Source: Bacteroidota bacterium
GTDB lineage: Bacteria; Bacteroidota; Bacteroidia; Chitinophagales; Chitinophagaceae
Direction of reading: 5' to 3'
DNA: 64,000 nucleotides
Assembly: GCA_016712665.1 (NCBI GenBank)
Contig: JADJQP010000004.1
Location: forward strand, 262,809 to 326,808
How positions within the stretch are numbered: the first letter of the stretch is position 1; the number at the start of each line of letters is the position of its first letter. The translations under genes were made by a program, and so were the position numbers. The notes under the pieces are model-generated. The model ran no database searches. It was not told the origin of the DNA and saw only the letters and a program-made list of their open reading frames with translations. This document shows positions 35,822 to 44,617 of this stretch, in pieces.

Positions 35822-36901
35822 TTAAATTTTTGAGAGTTTGTTTTGTAAAAATAAATCGACCAAAACGATTTGGGTATAGGCTTCCACAATAGGTATGGCT
35901 CGTGGCACGGCACATACATCATGTCTACCTTTAATAGAAATATTGGTTTCTGCAAGATTCATATCCAGGGTTTTCTGTTCTTGTTGAATACTGGATATGG
36001 GCTTAAACCAAACCTTAAACCGAATATCCATTCCCGTGCTAATACCACCTAAAATACCTCCATGATGATTGGTTTCTGTTGCAATGTTTTCATCCAAAGA
36101 GATAAAAGCATCATTGTGTTCACTTCCCCTCATCGCAGCACTTTGAAAACCTTCACCATATTCGAATGCTTTCACTGTATTAATACTCATCATTGCATGC
36201 GCAAGAGCGGCCTGTAATTTTCCAAAAACGGGTTCGCCGATACCGGGTGGTACATTTCGTATCACAGTGGTAATGACTCCGCCTATAGTATCGCCTTGCT
36301 CGCGAACTTGTTCAATCAATGTAAGCATGGCTTGACTGGCACCTTCGTCGGGGCATTTCACTTCAGAAATATCAATATTCTCTTGTTTGATCTCCTTGCT
36401 CCTTTTTTCGTCTAAAGCAATTTCTCCAATCTGTGATATATAGGTCAAAGATTCATAGTTGAAATACTGAAGCAATAGCTGTCGTGCAATTTCGCCGGCA
36501 GCCACCAAAGGTGCCGTAATACGAATAGAGCTTCTGCCACCACCTCTATAATCGCGGTGTGTATATTTTTGAAAATAGGAAGCATCGGCATGACCGGGTC
36601 TGAAAACATCTTTGAGTGTCTCATAATCCGCTGACTTGGCATCTTCATTCTTTATTAGAATACAGATAGGACTTCCTAGTGTTTTTCCTTCAAAAATTCC
36701 GGAGATGATTTCTACTGTATCGGACTCCTTGCGGGCAGATGAAAAATTATTCTGCGCCGTTTTCCGTTTGTCCACTGCATTTTGAATAAGGGAAAAATCA
36801 ATGGATAGGCCTGCAGGACAACCTTCAAGTACACAACCAACATGACTTCCATGCGATTCGCCAAAGGATATTACTTTGAATAAGGTGCCGAGTGAATTCA
36901 T
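35822..36901 (-). CDS. aroC: Chorismate synthase
   Basis: 359 residues. It makes chorismate from EPSP, the last step of the shikimate pathway, using reduced FMN. Signatures: ISFGESHGSHVGCVLEGCP at the start, FRPGHADASYFQKYTHRDYR, then GGGRSSIRITAPLVAAGEIA, GEGFQSAAMRGSEHND and GGILGGISTGMDIRF. The C-terminal R(H/D) part RHDVCAVPRAIPIVEAY is present. It is full-length and starts right at 36901, divergent from hutI with a short promoter region between them. Confidence 0.97.
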   Translation of the reverse strand: MNSLGTLFKVISFGESHGSHVGCVLEGCPAGLSIDFSLIQNAVDKRKTAQNNFSSARKESDTVEIISGIFEGKTLGSPICILIKNEDAKSADYETLKDVFRPGHADASYFQKYTHRDYRGGGRSSIRITAPLVAAGEIARQLLLQYFNYESLTYISQIGEIALDEKRSKEIKQENIDISEVKCPDEGASQAMLTLIEQVREQGDTIGGVITTVIRNVPPGIGEPVFGKLQAALAHAMMSINTVKAFEYGEGFQSAAMRGSEHNDAFISLDENIATETNHHGGILGGISTGMDIRFKVWFKPISSIQQEQKTLDMNLAETNISIKGRHDVCAVPRAIPIVEAYTQIVLVDLFLQNKLSKI

Positions 36902-36926
36902 TTAATTTTTGTTTGCACAAAGTCTG

Positions 36927-36958
36927 TTGAGAATAATATCATATTGATTTTATCTTTG
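36927..36958 (+). promoter_or_regulatory. Candidate promoter of hutI
   Basis: TTG at 36927-36929, a 21-base spacer and TATCTTTG at 36951-36958 match the Bacteroidota promoter (TTG/TAnnTTTG). Transcription starting 5-7 bases later would fall at or next to the ATG at 36963, implying little or no leader. Confidence 0.55.
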
Positions 36959-36962
36959 CCTT

Positions 36963-38192
36963 ATGCTGACTTTATATTCAAATATCAAACAATTAGTTCA
37001 AATAGAAAACAATAGTGAACAAAAAAATAGTGTTAAAGGTAAGGAAATGGATATTTTGCCTTGCATGGATAATGCTTGGCTGCTAATTGAAAACGATCGA
37101 ATTAAAGATTTTGGCAGCATGCATTCATTTCCTGTTGGTTTATCTTTTGATCAGGAAATAAATTGTACCGGAAAATATATTTTACCTACCTGGTGCGATT
37201 CGCATACGCATTTGGTTTTTTCACATGCGCGTGAGCATGAGTTTGTAGATCGCATTCATGGAATGTCGTATGAAGAAATCGCCAAACGTGGTGGTGGTAT
37301 ATTGAACTCTGCCAAGCGAATGCAGGAAATCAGTGAATCGGAATTATTTGACATATCTTTGCAAAGGCTGCATCAGGTGATGGACATGGGCACAGGCGCT
37401 ATTGAAATCAAAAGTGGTTATGGACTTTCTACCGAGGGTGAATTGAAAATGCTTCGCGTGATTAGAAAATTAAAAGACCAAAATTTGATTGATATCAAAG
37501 CCAGTTTTTTAGCGGCGCATGCTTTTCCGCTTGAATATAAAGAAAATCATGAAGGATACATAAAACTCATCATCGAGGAAATGTTGCCTAAGGTGGTTGA
37601 TGAAGGCTTGGCAGATTATATGGATGTCTTTTGTGAAAAAGGATTTTTTAATGTGGATGAAACCGACCGATTACTGAGTGCAGCAGCTAAGTATGGTTTG
37701 AAACCTAAGATTCATGCCAATCAATTGTATAACAGCGGCGGTGTGCAAATAGGCGTAAAGCATCATGCCATCAGTGTGGACCATCTTGAAACTATGGATG
37801 ATGAAGAAGTTGCTTGTTTACAAAACTCAAATACAATGGCAACCCTGCTACCCGGTGCGGCATTCTTTTTGGCCATACATTATCAACCGGCTCGTAAACT
37901 CATAGATGCCGGATTGCCCGTGGCACTTGCTACCGATTTCAACCCCGGCAGTTGCCCCAGTGGCAATATGAATTTTATCCTTTCTCTTGCTTGTACGCAA
38001 ATGCGTATGACACCTGAGGAGGCTGTGAATGCCTGTACCCTCAATGGCGCAGCAGCGATGGAATTGCAACATCAATTAGGTACTATTGCAAGAGGCAAAA
38101 AAGCACGGTTTATCATTACCAAACCCATGAGCAGTTTGGCCTATTTGCCTTATGCTTTTGGGGAGCGGGTGATTGAAAGGGTGGTGATTTAG
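36963..38192 (+). CDS. hutI: Imidazolonepropionase
   Basis: 409 residues. It hydrolyses imidazolone-5-propionate to N-formimino-L-glutamate in histidine degradation. It is an amidohydrolase with zinc-binding DSHTHLVFSHAREHEF (HxH, about residue 80), SFLAAHAFP, LKPKIHANQLYNSGG (His) and the catalytic Asp in ALATDFNPGSCPSGNM. The EIKSGYGLSTEGELKML segment is specific for HutI. No hutH, hutU or hutG lies in the window, so the pathway genes are dispersed. It is divergent from aroC. Confidence 0.95.
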   Translation: MLTLYSNIKQLVQIENNSEQKNSVKGKEMDILPCMDNAWLLIENDRIKDFGSMHSFPVGLSFDQEINCTGKYILPTWCDSHTHLVFSHAREHEFVDRIHGMSYEEIAKRGGGILNSAKRMQEISESELFDISLQRLHQVMDMGTGAIEIKSGYGLSTEGELKMLRVIRKLKDQNLIDIKASFLAAHAFPLEYKENHEGYIKLIIEEMLPKVVDEGLADYMDVFCEKGFFNVDETDRLLSAAAKYGLKPKIHANQLYNSGGVQIGVKHHAISVDHLETMDDEEVACLQNSNTMATLLPGAAFFLAIHYQPARKLIDAGLPVALATDFNPGSCPSGNMNFILSLACTQMRMTPEEAVNACTLNGAAAMELQHQLGTIARGKKARFIITKPMSSLAYLPYAFGERVIERVVI

Positions 38193-38562
38193 ATTGTCGC
38201 CTTGCAAAAGGTTGATTTATTATTGCTGATACTTTTATAATGACTATCCTATTTTTCGTTTTGTACAAGGTCTTGAATCCTAAACTTTTATACAATACCG
38301 ATTCTGCTTTCACTATAGACCCATCCTCAATACACTCAACTGTACTATTTTCAAGCTATATCGGCAATAGCATTGTAAAATTATTCATTCGTTTGGATTC
38401 ATTTATAATTCCAATTGGTATAAGAAAAGACAGGTTTGGCGCTAACTGCATCAAATAATCATTCGTGGCTATTATGTAATTATTTAAAAATTCTTGCTAC
38501 GCGTCCTATGTCTTCATGTTATCTTTGCGGTTCCAAAAAAAGCAATACGCACATCCAAAAAA
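38193..38562. other. Intergenic stretch with a candidate promoter
   Basis: About 370 bp between hutI and the DUF2490 gene. It has an open stretch of 72 codons from 38240 without family resemblance, probably chance. TTG at 38494-38496 and TATCTTTG at 38520-38527 (23-base spacer) look like the promoter of the next gene. No RNA or repeat is visible. Confidence 0.4.
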
Positions 38563-39216
38563 ATGAAACCGTTTCTCCTTGCACTTCTACTATTGCCACT
38601 AACTATTTGGGCGCAACCAAGCAATCTTGGCAACTGGTTCATTTATTTCGGAGATAAAAAAATAAATAAAAAATGGAATTGGCATCACGAGGTGCAGTAC
38701 AGAGATTACCAACTATTGGGGGATATAGAGCAATTGCTTTTAAGAACCGGCTTTGGGTATAACCTAACAGAAAATAATAATAATATCCTTGCGGGTTTTG
38801 CCTTTGTATATAGTGACCCATATACTGCAGGAACCGATAAAAAAACAAGCTTTAATGAATATCGCATCTTTCAGCAATTGATTACAAGACAGACATTTGG
38901 TAGATTGTCCCTGCAACACCGTTACCGATTTGAGCAACGATTTTTTATTAATGATTTTAGATTGCGCTTGCGATATTTTTTGTCAATGAATTATGTATTT
39001 CATAAAAATCCCAATGCAGTCAAAGCTTTTTATGTATCTGCTTATAATGAAATATTTTTAAATCTGAAAATAAACTTCTTCGACAGGAATCGGCTATACG
39101 GCGGTTTTGGATATAAATTCTCAAAAAATATACGAACAGAAATTAACGTGATGAATCAGTTTACCAATACCCTTTCGAGAAATCAACTAAATCTGATTAC
39201 TTTTTTAAAAATTTAA
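38563..39216 (+). CDS. DUF2490-family outer-membrane beta-barrel protein
   Basis: ATG 38563 precedes a signal peptide (KPFLLALLLLPLTIWAQ), giving 217 residues. The mature sequence starts SNLGNWFIYFGDKKINKKW and runs through alternating strands such as WHHEVQYRDYQLLGDIEQL and LQHRYRFEQRF, ending with an aliphatic strand LNLITFLKI. This is the DUF2490 pattern, a presumed outer-membrane barrel of unknown function common in Bacteroidota. An upstream in-frame extension lacks a signal and was not used. It converges with the TolC gene. Confidence 0.8.
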   Translation: MKPFLLALLLLPLTIWAQPSNLGNWFIYFGDKKINKKWNWHHEVQYRDYQLLGDIEQLLLRTGFGYNLTENNNNILAGFAFVYSDPYTAGTDKKTSFNEYRIFQQLITRQTFGRLSLQHRYRFEQRFFINDFRLRLRYFLSMNYVFHKNPNAVKAFYVSAYNEIFLNLKINFFDRNRLYGGFGYKFSKNIRTEINVMNQFTNTLSRNQLNLITFLKI

Positions 39217-39263
39217 AAAGAGAATTATTTACGCAACCGTTGCTTGGTGAGCAGGGATTCTTC

Positions 39264-40670
39264 CTACCTAATTGCGATGACACCCGTACTCCACTGCAAT
39301 GCATAAATCGTTCTAATATATTTTGTTTTAAGTTCAACCAATTTCAGAAAAGCCTCCAATGCCTTGGTTTCACGGCTATTCACCAAGAATAATGAACTTT
39401 CGCCATTCATCAATTTGGTTTCTTCGGCTGTCACAAGTCGCTTATAATTATCGTAATTATTGCTTTGCAAGGCTATCTGCTTTCGATAGTTGAGCAACTC
39501 ATTATAGTAGCTTTTCACTTTAACTTCTATAAGCTGAAATTTTTGACCACGTGTGATTTTTGTTTGCGCAATCTTTAACCTCGCTTGACGGTACATTCCT
39601 CGTCCCTGTGAAAATCGCATAGGAACTTCAAGTTTTACACCATACTGATAGTTATTGTCGAGCACGGCTGCAGCATTATTAAATACATAGTATCCTTTAT
39701 TCAGTAAATTATATTGCACATCAAGTTTGGGAAGTAATTCCTGAAATTTTAAACGTTTATCAATATCTAAAATATCGAGTTTCTGATCATACAATTTTAA
39801 TTCGGGATGTGAATTGGCTGCCAGATTCAGAAGATCCTGTAAATTGATTTGATCGTTTCTAATGAGTGCTTCTTGCTCCCAACCATCCTTTGGTATTATG
39901 TTCATAGGTAGGGTATAGGGCTCGTCCGATGATTTCCATAGAAATGTACTGAGTGCAAGTCCCGCATTTACAAATTGGAGTTGAGCCTCATTTTGTTGGA
40001 ACTGAAAACTTTGGACCTGCGCAAATGCCTCTAAAGTATCTATTGCAGGGCGTTCACCATTTATAAAAGCTTTCTTCACTAAATCCAATCTGGCATTGGT
40101 GACCTCCGCGTTTCTCGATACGATCAAAAAATTCTGATAAGCGTATACCCATTGCCAGTATGCATTCATAGCATCCATCAGGATATTGTTTACGATGAGC
40201 TGCTGTTCAATCACCGCCATATCTTTGTATAATTTTGCCTGTTGCAAATAAGCTCTTCGTTTATCAATTACAAGATTTTTCAGTAGAGAGGCACTCACAC
40301 CAGCATAACTGGTTTGGCCTATGGTTTCCCCCGGCTCAAATCGGTTACCTGACAAGTTTTCGATACCTGCAAAAAATTCGATGCCATACCATGTTGGAAT
40401 TGAAACATTCGGATTCAAATAATTGTAATAGTTTTCTCCGGCAAACGTTTTATTTGAAATATAGTTACTAAGCACCGGGTCAAAGGCTGCTCGGGCCACC
40501 GTAATTTCAGCAGAAGAACGTTCCACATCAAGATTCGCCAGTTTTACCACTGGATGAAATTCCTGTACAATTTTCAACACTTGCTCGGCATGCAACGTCT
40601 TTAGTGAATCTTGCGCATTCACAACGCTCTGCATCAGCAGAAAACAAAAAATCATTTTATACCAGCTCAT
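39264..40670 (-). CDS. TolC-family outer membrane efflux protein
   Basis: 468 residues. A signal peptide (MIFCFLLMQSVVNAQ) is followed by the two repeated coiled-coil/strand halves of the OEP family: KIVQEFHPVVKLANLDVE with INLQDLLNLAANSHPELKL as the two helix starts, and GVSASLLKNLVIDKRRAYL and YGVKLEVPMRFSQGRGMYR as the membrane strands. It would form the outer-membrane duct for the HlyD and ABC proteins encoded upstream. Its start overlaps the HlyD stop by 14 bp, so the genes are in one operon. Confidence 0.9.
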   Translation of the reverse strand: MSWYKMIFCFLLMQSVVNAQDSLKTLHAEQVLKIVQEFHPVVKLANLDVERSSAEITVARAAFDPVLSNYISNKTFAGENYYNYLNPNVSIPTWYGIEFFAGIENLSGNRFEPGETIGQTSYAGVSASLLKNLVIDKRRAYLQQAKLYKDMAVIEQQLIVNNILMDAMNAYWQWVYAYQNFLIVSRNAEVTNARLDLVKKAFINGERPAIDTLEAFAQVQSFQFQQNEAQLQFVNAGLALSTFLWKSSDEPYTLPMNIIPKDGWEQEALIRNDQINLQDLLNLAANSHPELKLYDQKLDILDIDKRLKFQELLPKLDVQYNLLNKGYYVFNNAAAVLDNNYQYGVKLEVPMRFSQGRGMYRQARLKIAQTKITRGQKFQLIEVKVKSYYNELLNYRKQIALQSNNYDNYKRLVTAEETKLMNGESSLFLVNSRETKALEAFLKLVELKTKYIRTIYALQWSTGVIAIR

Positions 40671-41997
40671 TTATTTTTTTGCTTTTGTCTGTGGTTTCGT
40701 TCACTTGATAGTAATCCGGCGGAAAGCCGTTGATATTACGCCAGAGTTCATACCAAATAGGTACATCTTTTAGTAAGGTGATTGCTTGTGCGCCAGTGCC
40801 AATTTTTATCTGACTAGGCCATCTTTTATAAGTAGGATCTTCAGCAACCAGCACCCGAAACATTCCGTTAGGGCTTATCGAATTTTCAATCATTACAATT
40901 TTGCCTGCAAAGGTTCCGTAGCTATTGTCTGGCCAACCGCTAAATATGATAGCAGGAAATCCATCAAACATAAATCGTACCTTCTGCTGTAAAGTGATTA
41001 AAGGCAAATCAACAGGTTTCACAAACATTTCTACGACATAGTCTCTTCGTGTAGGAACAATTAGGGTGATGGGCTCCCCTTCCTTTACAAGTTCTCCGAT
41101 ACCCGCTCTATTCGACTGTACAATTTGCCCATCCTGTGGTGCCAACAGAAAATACATACCATTTCGAATGGTATAATTCGTAACCTGATTTTCAAGCTTT
41201 GCTACCTCACCACTAGTGGTGGCAATTTGCCCTCTACTTTGAAATTGTTCCCCTTGTGCCTTTCCAATTTTTTCGGCATACTCCTGCTCTACACTACTTT
41301 GCTCAATACGTACGTTAATAATTTCTTGCTCTGTTTGCAAAATTTTATTGTCGGCAACTATTCTCTTTGCCTGTTGATTTTGAAAACTGATATTACGTTG
41401 TTGCAATTGCGTTTGTGATACCAAACCGTCTTCGTACATTTTTTGTTGACGTTCAAACTGATCTCTGCTTAATTTCAACTCATTCTCAATGGCCTGTAAC
41501 TCAGCTTTTTCGCCCTTTAGTTTATTATCCAATTGCTTTAATTTATTGTTGAGTTGTGATATTTTAAGCCGTTTCGCCTGCTCCAACGCGGCAATTTGTG
41601 TAACCGTGGTGTTTACTTTTCCTTCGTAATAGCGTATTGAAAATTGCTTGGCTAAAAGTTGCTCCTTAGTTCTGCCAATTAAATTCGGATCAAGGTAATC
41701 TTCTTTGATTTCAGCAAGTTGCAATAAGGTATCGCCCTTTTTGACAAAACTCCCTTCGCGTACCCACCATTTCATAATACGACCGGGTATGGGAGAGTTT
41801 ACCTTTTGCAATCTTTGTTCTTGTGTAAGCGTTGTTATTAGTCCCTTAGATTTAATATTTTGGGTCCACGGTAAAAAAAGAGTAAGAACCAAGAACACTA
41901 GCAGCCCCCAAAACCAATAGCGCACATTACTCTTCTTTTGGCTACGATACACCGCTGCAAAAGATTTGATAGGTATTTTATATTGATGGTTTTCCAT
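40657..41997 (-). CDS. HlyD-family membrane fusion (adaptor) protein
   Basis: 446 residues. One N-terminal membrane helix (YWFWGLLVFLVLTLFLPW, about 26-44) is followed by a barrel/lipoyl half (KVNSPIPGRIMKWWVREGSFV, KKGDTLLQLAEI), a long coiled-coil hairpin over about 110-275 (for example KLKQLDNKLKGEKAELQAIE) and the second lipoyl half (LLAPQDGQIVQSNRAGIGEL, VKEGEPITLIVP), then a beta-barrel end. It would bridge the ABC inner-membrane transporter with TolC. It begins 17 bp after the ABC gene stop. The cargo is not indicated by the sequence. Confidence 0.9.
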   Translation of the reverse strand: MENHQYKIPIKSFAAVYRSQKKSNVRYWFWGLLVFLVLTLFLPWTQNIKSKGLITTLTQEQRLQKVNSPIPGRIMKWWVREGSFVKKGDTLLQLAEIKEDYLDPNLIGRTKEQLLAKQFSIRYYEGKVNTTVTQIAALEQAKRLKISQLNNKLKQLDNKLKGEKAELQAIENELKLSRDQFERQQKMYEDGLVSQTQLQQRNISFQNQQAKRIVADNKILQTEQEIINVRIEQSSVEQEYAEKIGKAQGEQFQSRGQIATTSGEVAKLENQVTNYTIRNGMYFLLAPQDGQIVQSNRAGIGELVKEGEPITLIVPTRRDYVVEMFVKPVDLPLITLQQKVRFMFDGFPAIIFSGWPDNSYGTFAGKIVMIENSISPNGMFRVLVAEDPTYKRWPSQIKIGTGAQAITLLKDVPIWYELWRNINGFPPDYYQVNETTDKSKKINELV

Positions 41998-42014
41998 TGA
42001 TGCGTTTCATTTAT

Positions 42015-43672
42015 TTATTGTGAAAGGCCATTTTGCAGGTCTATTCGAATATCACTTTGTGCAGCGAAGGTTGTATCGTTGCTTACCACTACCACAGTCG
42101 TTTTTTGTGCGATTCGTTTTAAATAATAGATCATTATTGGTTTTACTTTTACATCCAGACCGTTCCAAGGTTCCTCGAGCAGCAATAAGGCCGGTTCATT
42201 AACAAAGGCTCGTAAAAGCAATATTTTCTTGAGTAGTGAGGTTGACAATTTCTTGCCTGCAGTATCGATAAGGGTATCAAAACCTTTTGACAGGGAGTGA
42301 ATAAAATCATCAATTCCAAGTTGTGATGCGACATGCATAATTTGTTGCGGTGTTACCTGTTTGCGACCCAAACTAATATTTTCAAGAACCGTACCTTCAA
42401 AAACCTCATGTTGGTTTAGATAGATTCCTGTTTGAATACGCATACTTTCCAATCGATAATTTTGCATCGGTATTTGATTCAACAAAATGCTTCCCTCAAA
42501 ATCGCGGTAGTTGCCACTCAACAATTTCAAAAACGTAGATTTTCCACTTGCTTCATTACCCGACACACATACCAGCGCATAGACTGGAATATGGGTATTG
42601 AATTGACTACATATGGCGGTGCCTTCCTGATAGGAAAATGATACATTTCGAAATAAAATATCAATCCCTTCCTTGCTTATTAAATCGGTATTTCCATCCA
42701 CTTCAGAAGGGCTATCGGTGATAGTAGATAATTTTTCGATTCCGGTCAACACATCATATGCTTTATCGAGATTTACAATGAGTTTTTCAACCGCTTTGAT
42801 TACAGATAGAATGACAATTTCCGCAGCAATAAACTCTCCGATATTCAACTCCTGTCGTAGTAATAAATTAGTGCCCACAATCAGCATGGTGGCGGTGATT
42901 GCTACTTTAAAAAAGACAAGCGTTTTATATTGAAATAATAGTACCTTAAAATGAACGGTTCGTGCTTCAATATATTTTATCAAATTACTATCCGTTTTCT
43001 GCAAATTAAAATGGGTGCCTTGACTAAATTTGAACGACTTAATCACTTTTGCCATTTCTTCAAGCCATGCCACCACACGATATTTGTAATGACTTTCTTC
43101 CAAACTGGAAGACAACCCCTTTGCACTTGTTAAATATAAAATGGTATACAAAATCGCCACCAATACCAAACCGAATACAATAAAAACCGGATGATACAAG
43201 GAAAGTAAAACAAGGCCAAACAAAATTTGAATGGAAGCGCTCGGTATTTCTAATAATAACTTAGATAAGCCCTTTTGTACATTTATCGTGTCAAAAAACG
43301 ATTCACCTTTTCGGGCAAATAATATTTATCCAATTCACGCAAATCGAGATTGGGAATTTTCTCAGCAAAGGAAAAGGCATAACGCGCAAAGATTTTTTGT
43401 TCGATTTTCTCGATAATGCGCATTTGGTTGATCTTCATGATGCCTACGGATAGGACACCCATCACCACAAAAAAGATCAATACATAAATTGATGTGACCA
43501 TAGTGGCTCCCATTACAAAACCAATGATAGCCTGCACTCCAACGGGCAAGCTCAGATCAACCAAGCCACTCAAAATAGCATAAAAGTAAATAGAGAATAC
43601 TTCACCCTTATCTAAATATATGAGATCGGCCAGCTTTCGTAAAGGCGTTTTGGACTTTTCAGGTAGCTTCAT
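42015..43672 (-). CDS. ABC exporter subunit with degenerate nucleotide-binding motifs, frameshifted
   Basis: From ATG 43672 the protein begins with membrane helices (SIYFYAILSGLVDLSLPVGV, TSIYVLIFFVVMGVLSVGI). The frame stops after KVNRF; adding one base in the six-base run at 43293-43298 gives FFDTINVQKGLSKLLLEIP and joins the second half, about 552 residues in all. The ATPase half has Walker A GNEASGKST and a Q-loop NQHEVFEGT, but the signature reads LSTSL instead of LSGGQ, Walker B is LLLLEEP (Asp to Glu) and the H-loop has SND in place of the usual histidine. ATP binding is likely; the hydrolysis mechanism is uncertain. It is first in the operon with HlyD and TolC genes, divergent from the TetR gene. 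Confidence 0.85.
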
Positions 43673-43708
43673 AGCATGCAAATATAGTGAATTATAAATC
43701 AATAATAG

Positions 43709-43780
43709 TATTACTATCATAAATAAAGTATAAATATAATTTATGATATAAATAATTACAAAATGGAAACTATTACTATC
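43709..43780. promoter_or_regulatory. Candidate TetR operator region between the exporter operon and its regulator
   Basis: Two features are visible in the 130-bp divergent region. TATCATAAAT (43715-43724) and ATTTATGATA (43739-43748) form a perfect 10-bp inverted repeat with a 14-bp spacer. TATTACTATC occurs twice (43709-43718 and 43771-43780). Either could be the binding site of the adjacent TetR-type protein; assignment rests on position. Confidence 0.5.
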
Positions 43781-43802
43781 TTTACCGAAAGAAATCATAA
43801 CT

Positions 43803-44480
43803 ATGGATTATTTGGTTCGGTTTAAGGTAAATGACAAGATTTTTCTTCGGGATCCCGAGAGCAGCGAAATAGGTAAGCAAATTGTCAAAAACGCTATAGA
43901 ACTGATACATGCATTAGGATTTGAGCAATTTACCTTTAGAAAACTTTCTGTCGAAATCGGAAGTACAGAAGCTACCATTTATCGATATTTTGAGAACAAG
44001 CACAAACTCCTGCTGTACATTTTAAATTGGTATTGGTGCTATATGGAGTTTCTGGTAGACTATCGATTACAGAATGTTTACGACAAAAAGGAAAAACTCA
44101 AGACCGTGATACAATTGCTCACAAGGGAACTCCCCGAAAGTAGTGAACAGTTTGACTATAATAAGAAATTCTTAAATCAGATCGTGATTTCAGAAAGTAG
44201 CAAGGCATACCTGGTAAAGGATATTTCCATTATCAACAAAGATGAGATGTTCAAACCCTATAAAGATTTATGTTCGAAAATAGCCACCGTTATTCTGGAG
44301 TATAATCCCGCTTACCTCTATCCACATTCTTTAAGTTCAACCATTATTGAGAGTGCACATAGTCAACAATTTTTTAGTGAGAATCTTCCCAAACTAACAG
44401 ATATTGGTAAAAAAAGTACCAAAAATTATACCACACAGTTTATAGAAGAATTGGTGTTTAAAGTGTTGGCTGTTTCCTGA
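43803..44480 (+). CDS. TetR-family transcriptional regulator
   Basis: 225 residues. The helix-turn-helix is near residues 25-65: KQIVKNAIELIHALGFEQFT, then FRKLSVEIGSTEATIYRYFE and NKHKLLLYILNW, the classic TetR N-terminus (TxRxLA..G.S..T.Y.YF). The C-terminal part, with YWCYMEFLVDYRL and TQFIEELVFKVL, would bind a ligand and dimerise. It is divergent from the ABC-HlyD-TolC operon and presumably represses it in response to a small molecule. Confidence 0.9.
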   Translation: MDYLVRFKVNDKIFLRDPESSEIGKQIVKNAIELIHALGFEQFTFRKLSVEIGSTEATIYRYFENKHKLLLYILNWYWCYMEFLVDYRLQNVYDKKEKLKTVIQLLTRELPESSEQFDYNKKFLNQIVISESSKAYLVKDISIINKDEMFKPYKDLCSKIATVILEYNPAYLYPHSLSSTIIESAHSQQFFSENLPKLTDIGKKSTKNYTTQFIEELVFKVLAVS

Positions 44481-44617
44481 AGAAAAATTACTATGCTAAT
44501 TGCATTCCATTCATTTCACCACAAATGAACACTTTCAAAAAAGCAGATTTTTTCACGAAAATTGAAAAAATATTTATGAGGCTCTGCCTATTATTCATTG
44601 CTCTGTTACAAACAGCA

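Noticed and set aside
38240..38458. 72-codon frame in the hutI to DUF2490 gap.
   Set aside because: No signal, family motif or leader; composition looks like chance in AT-rich DNA.
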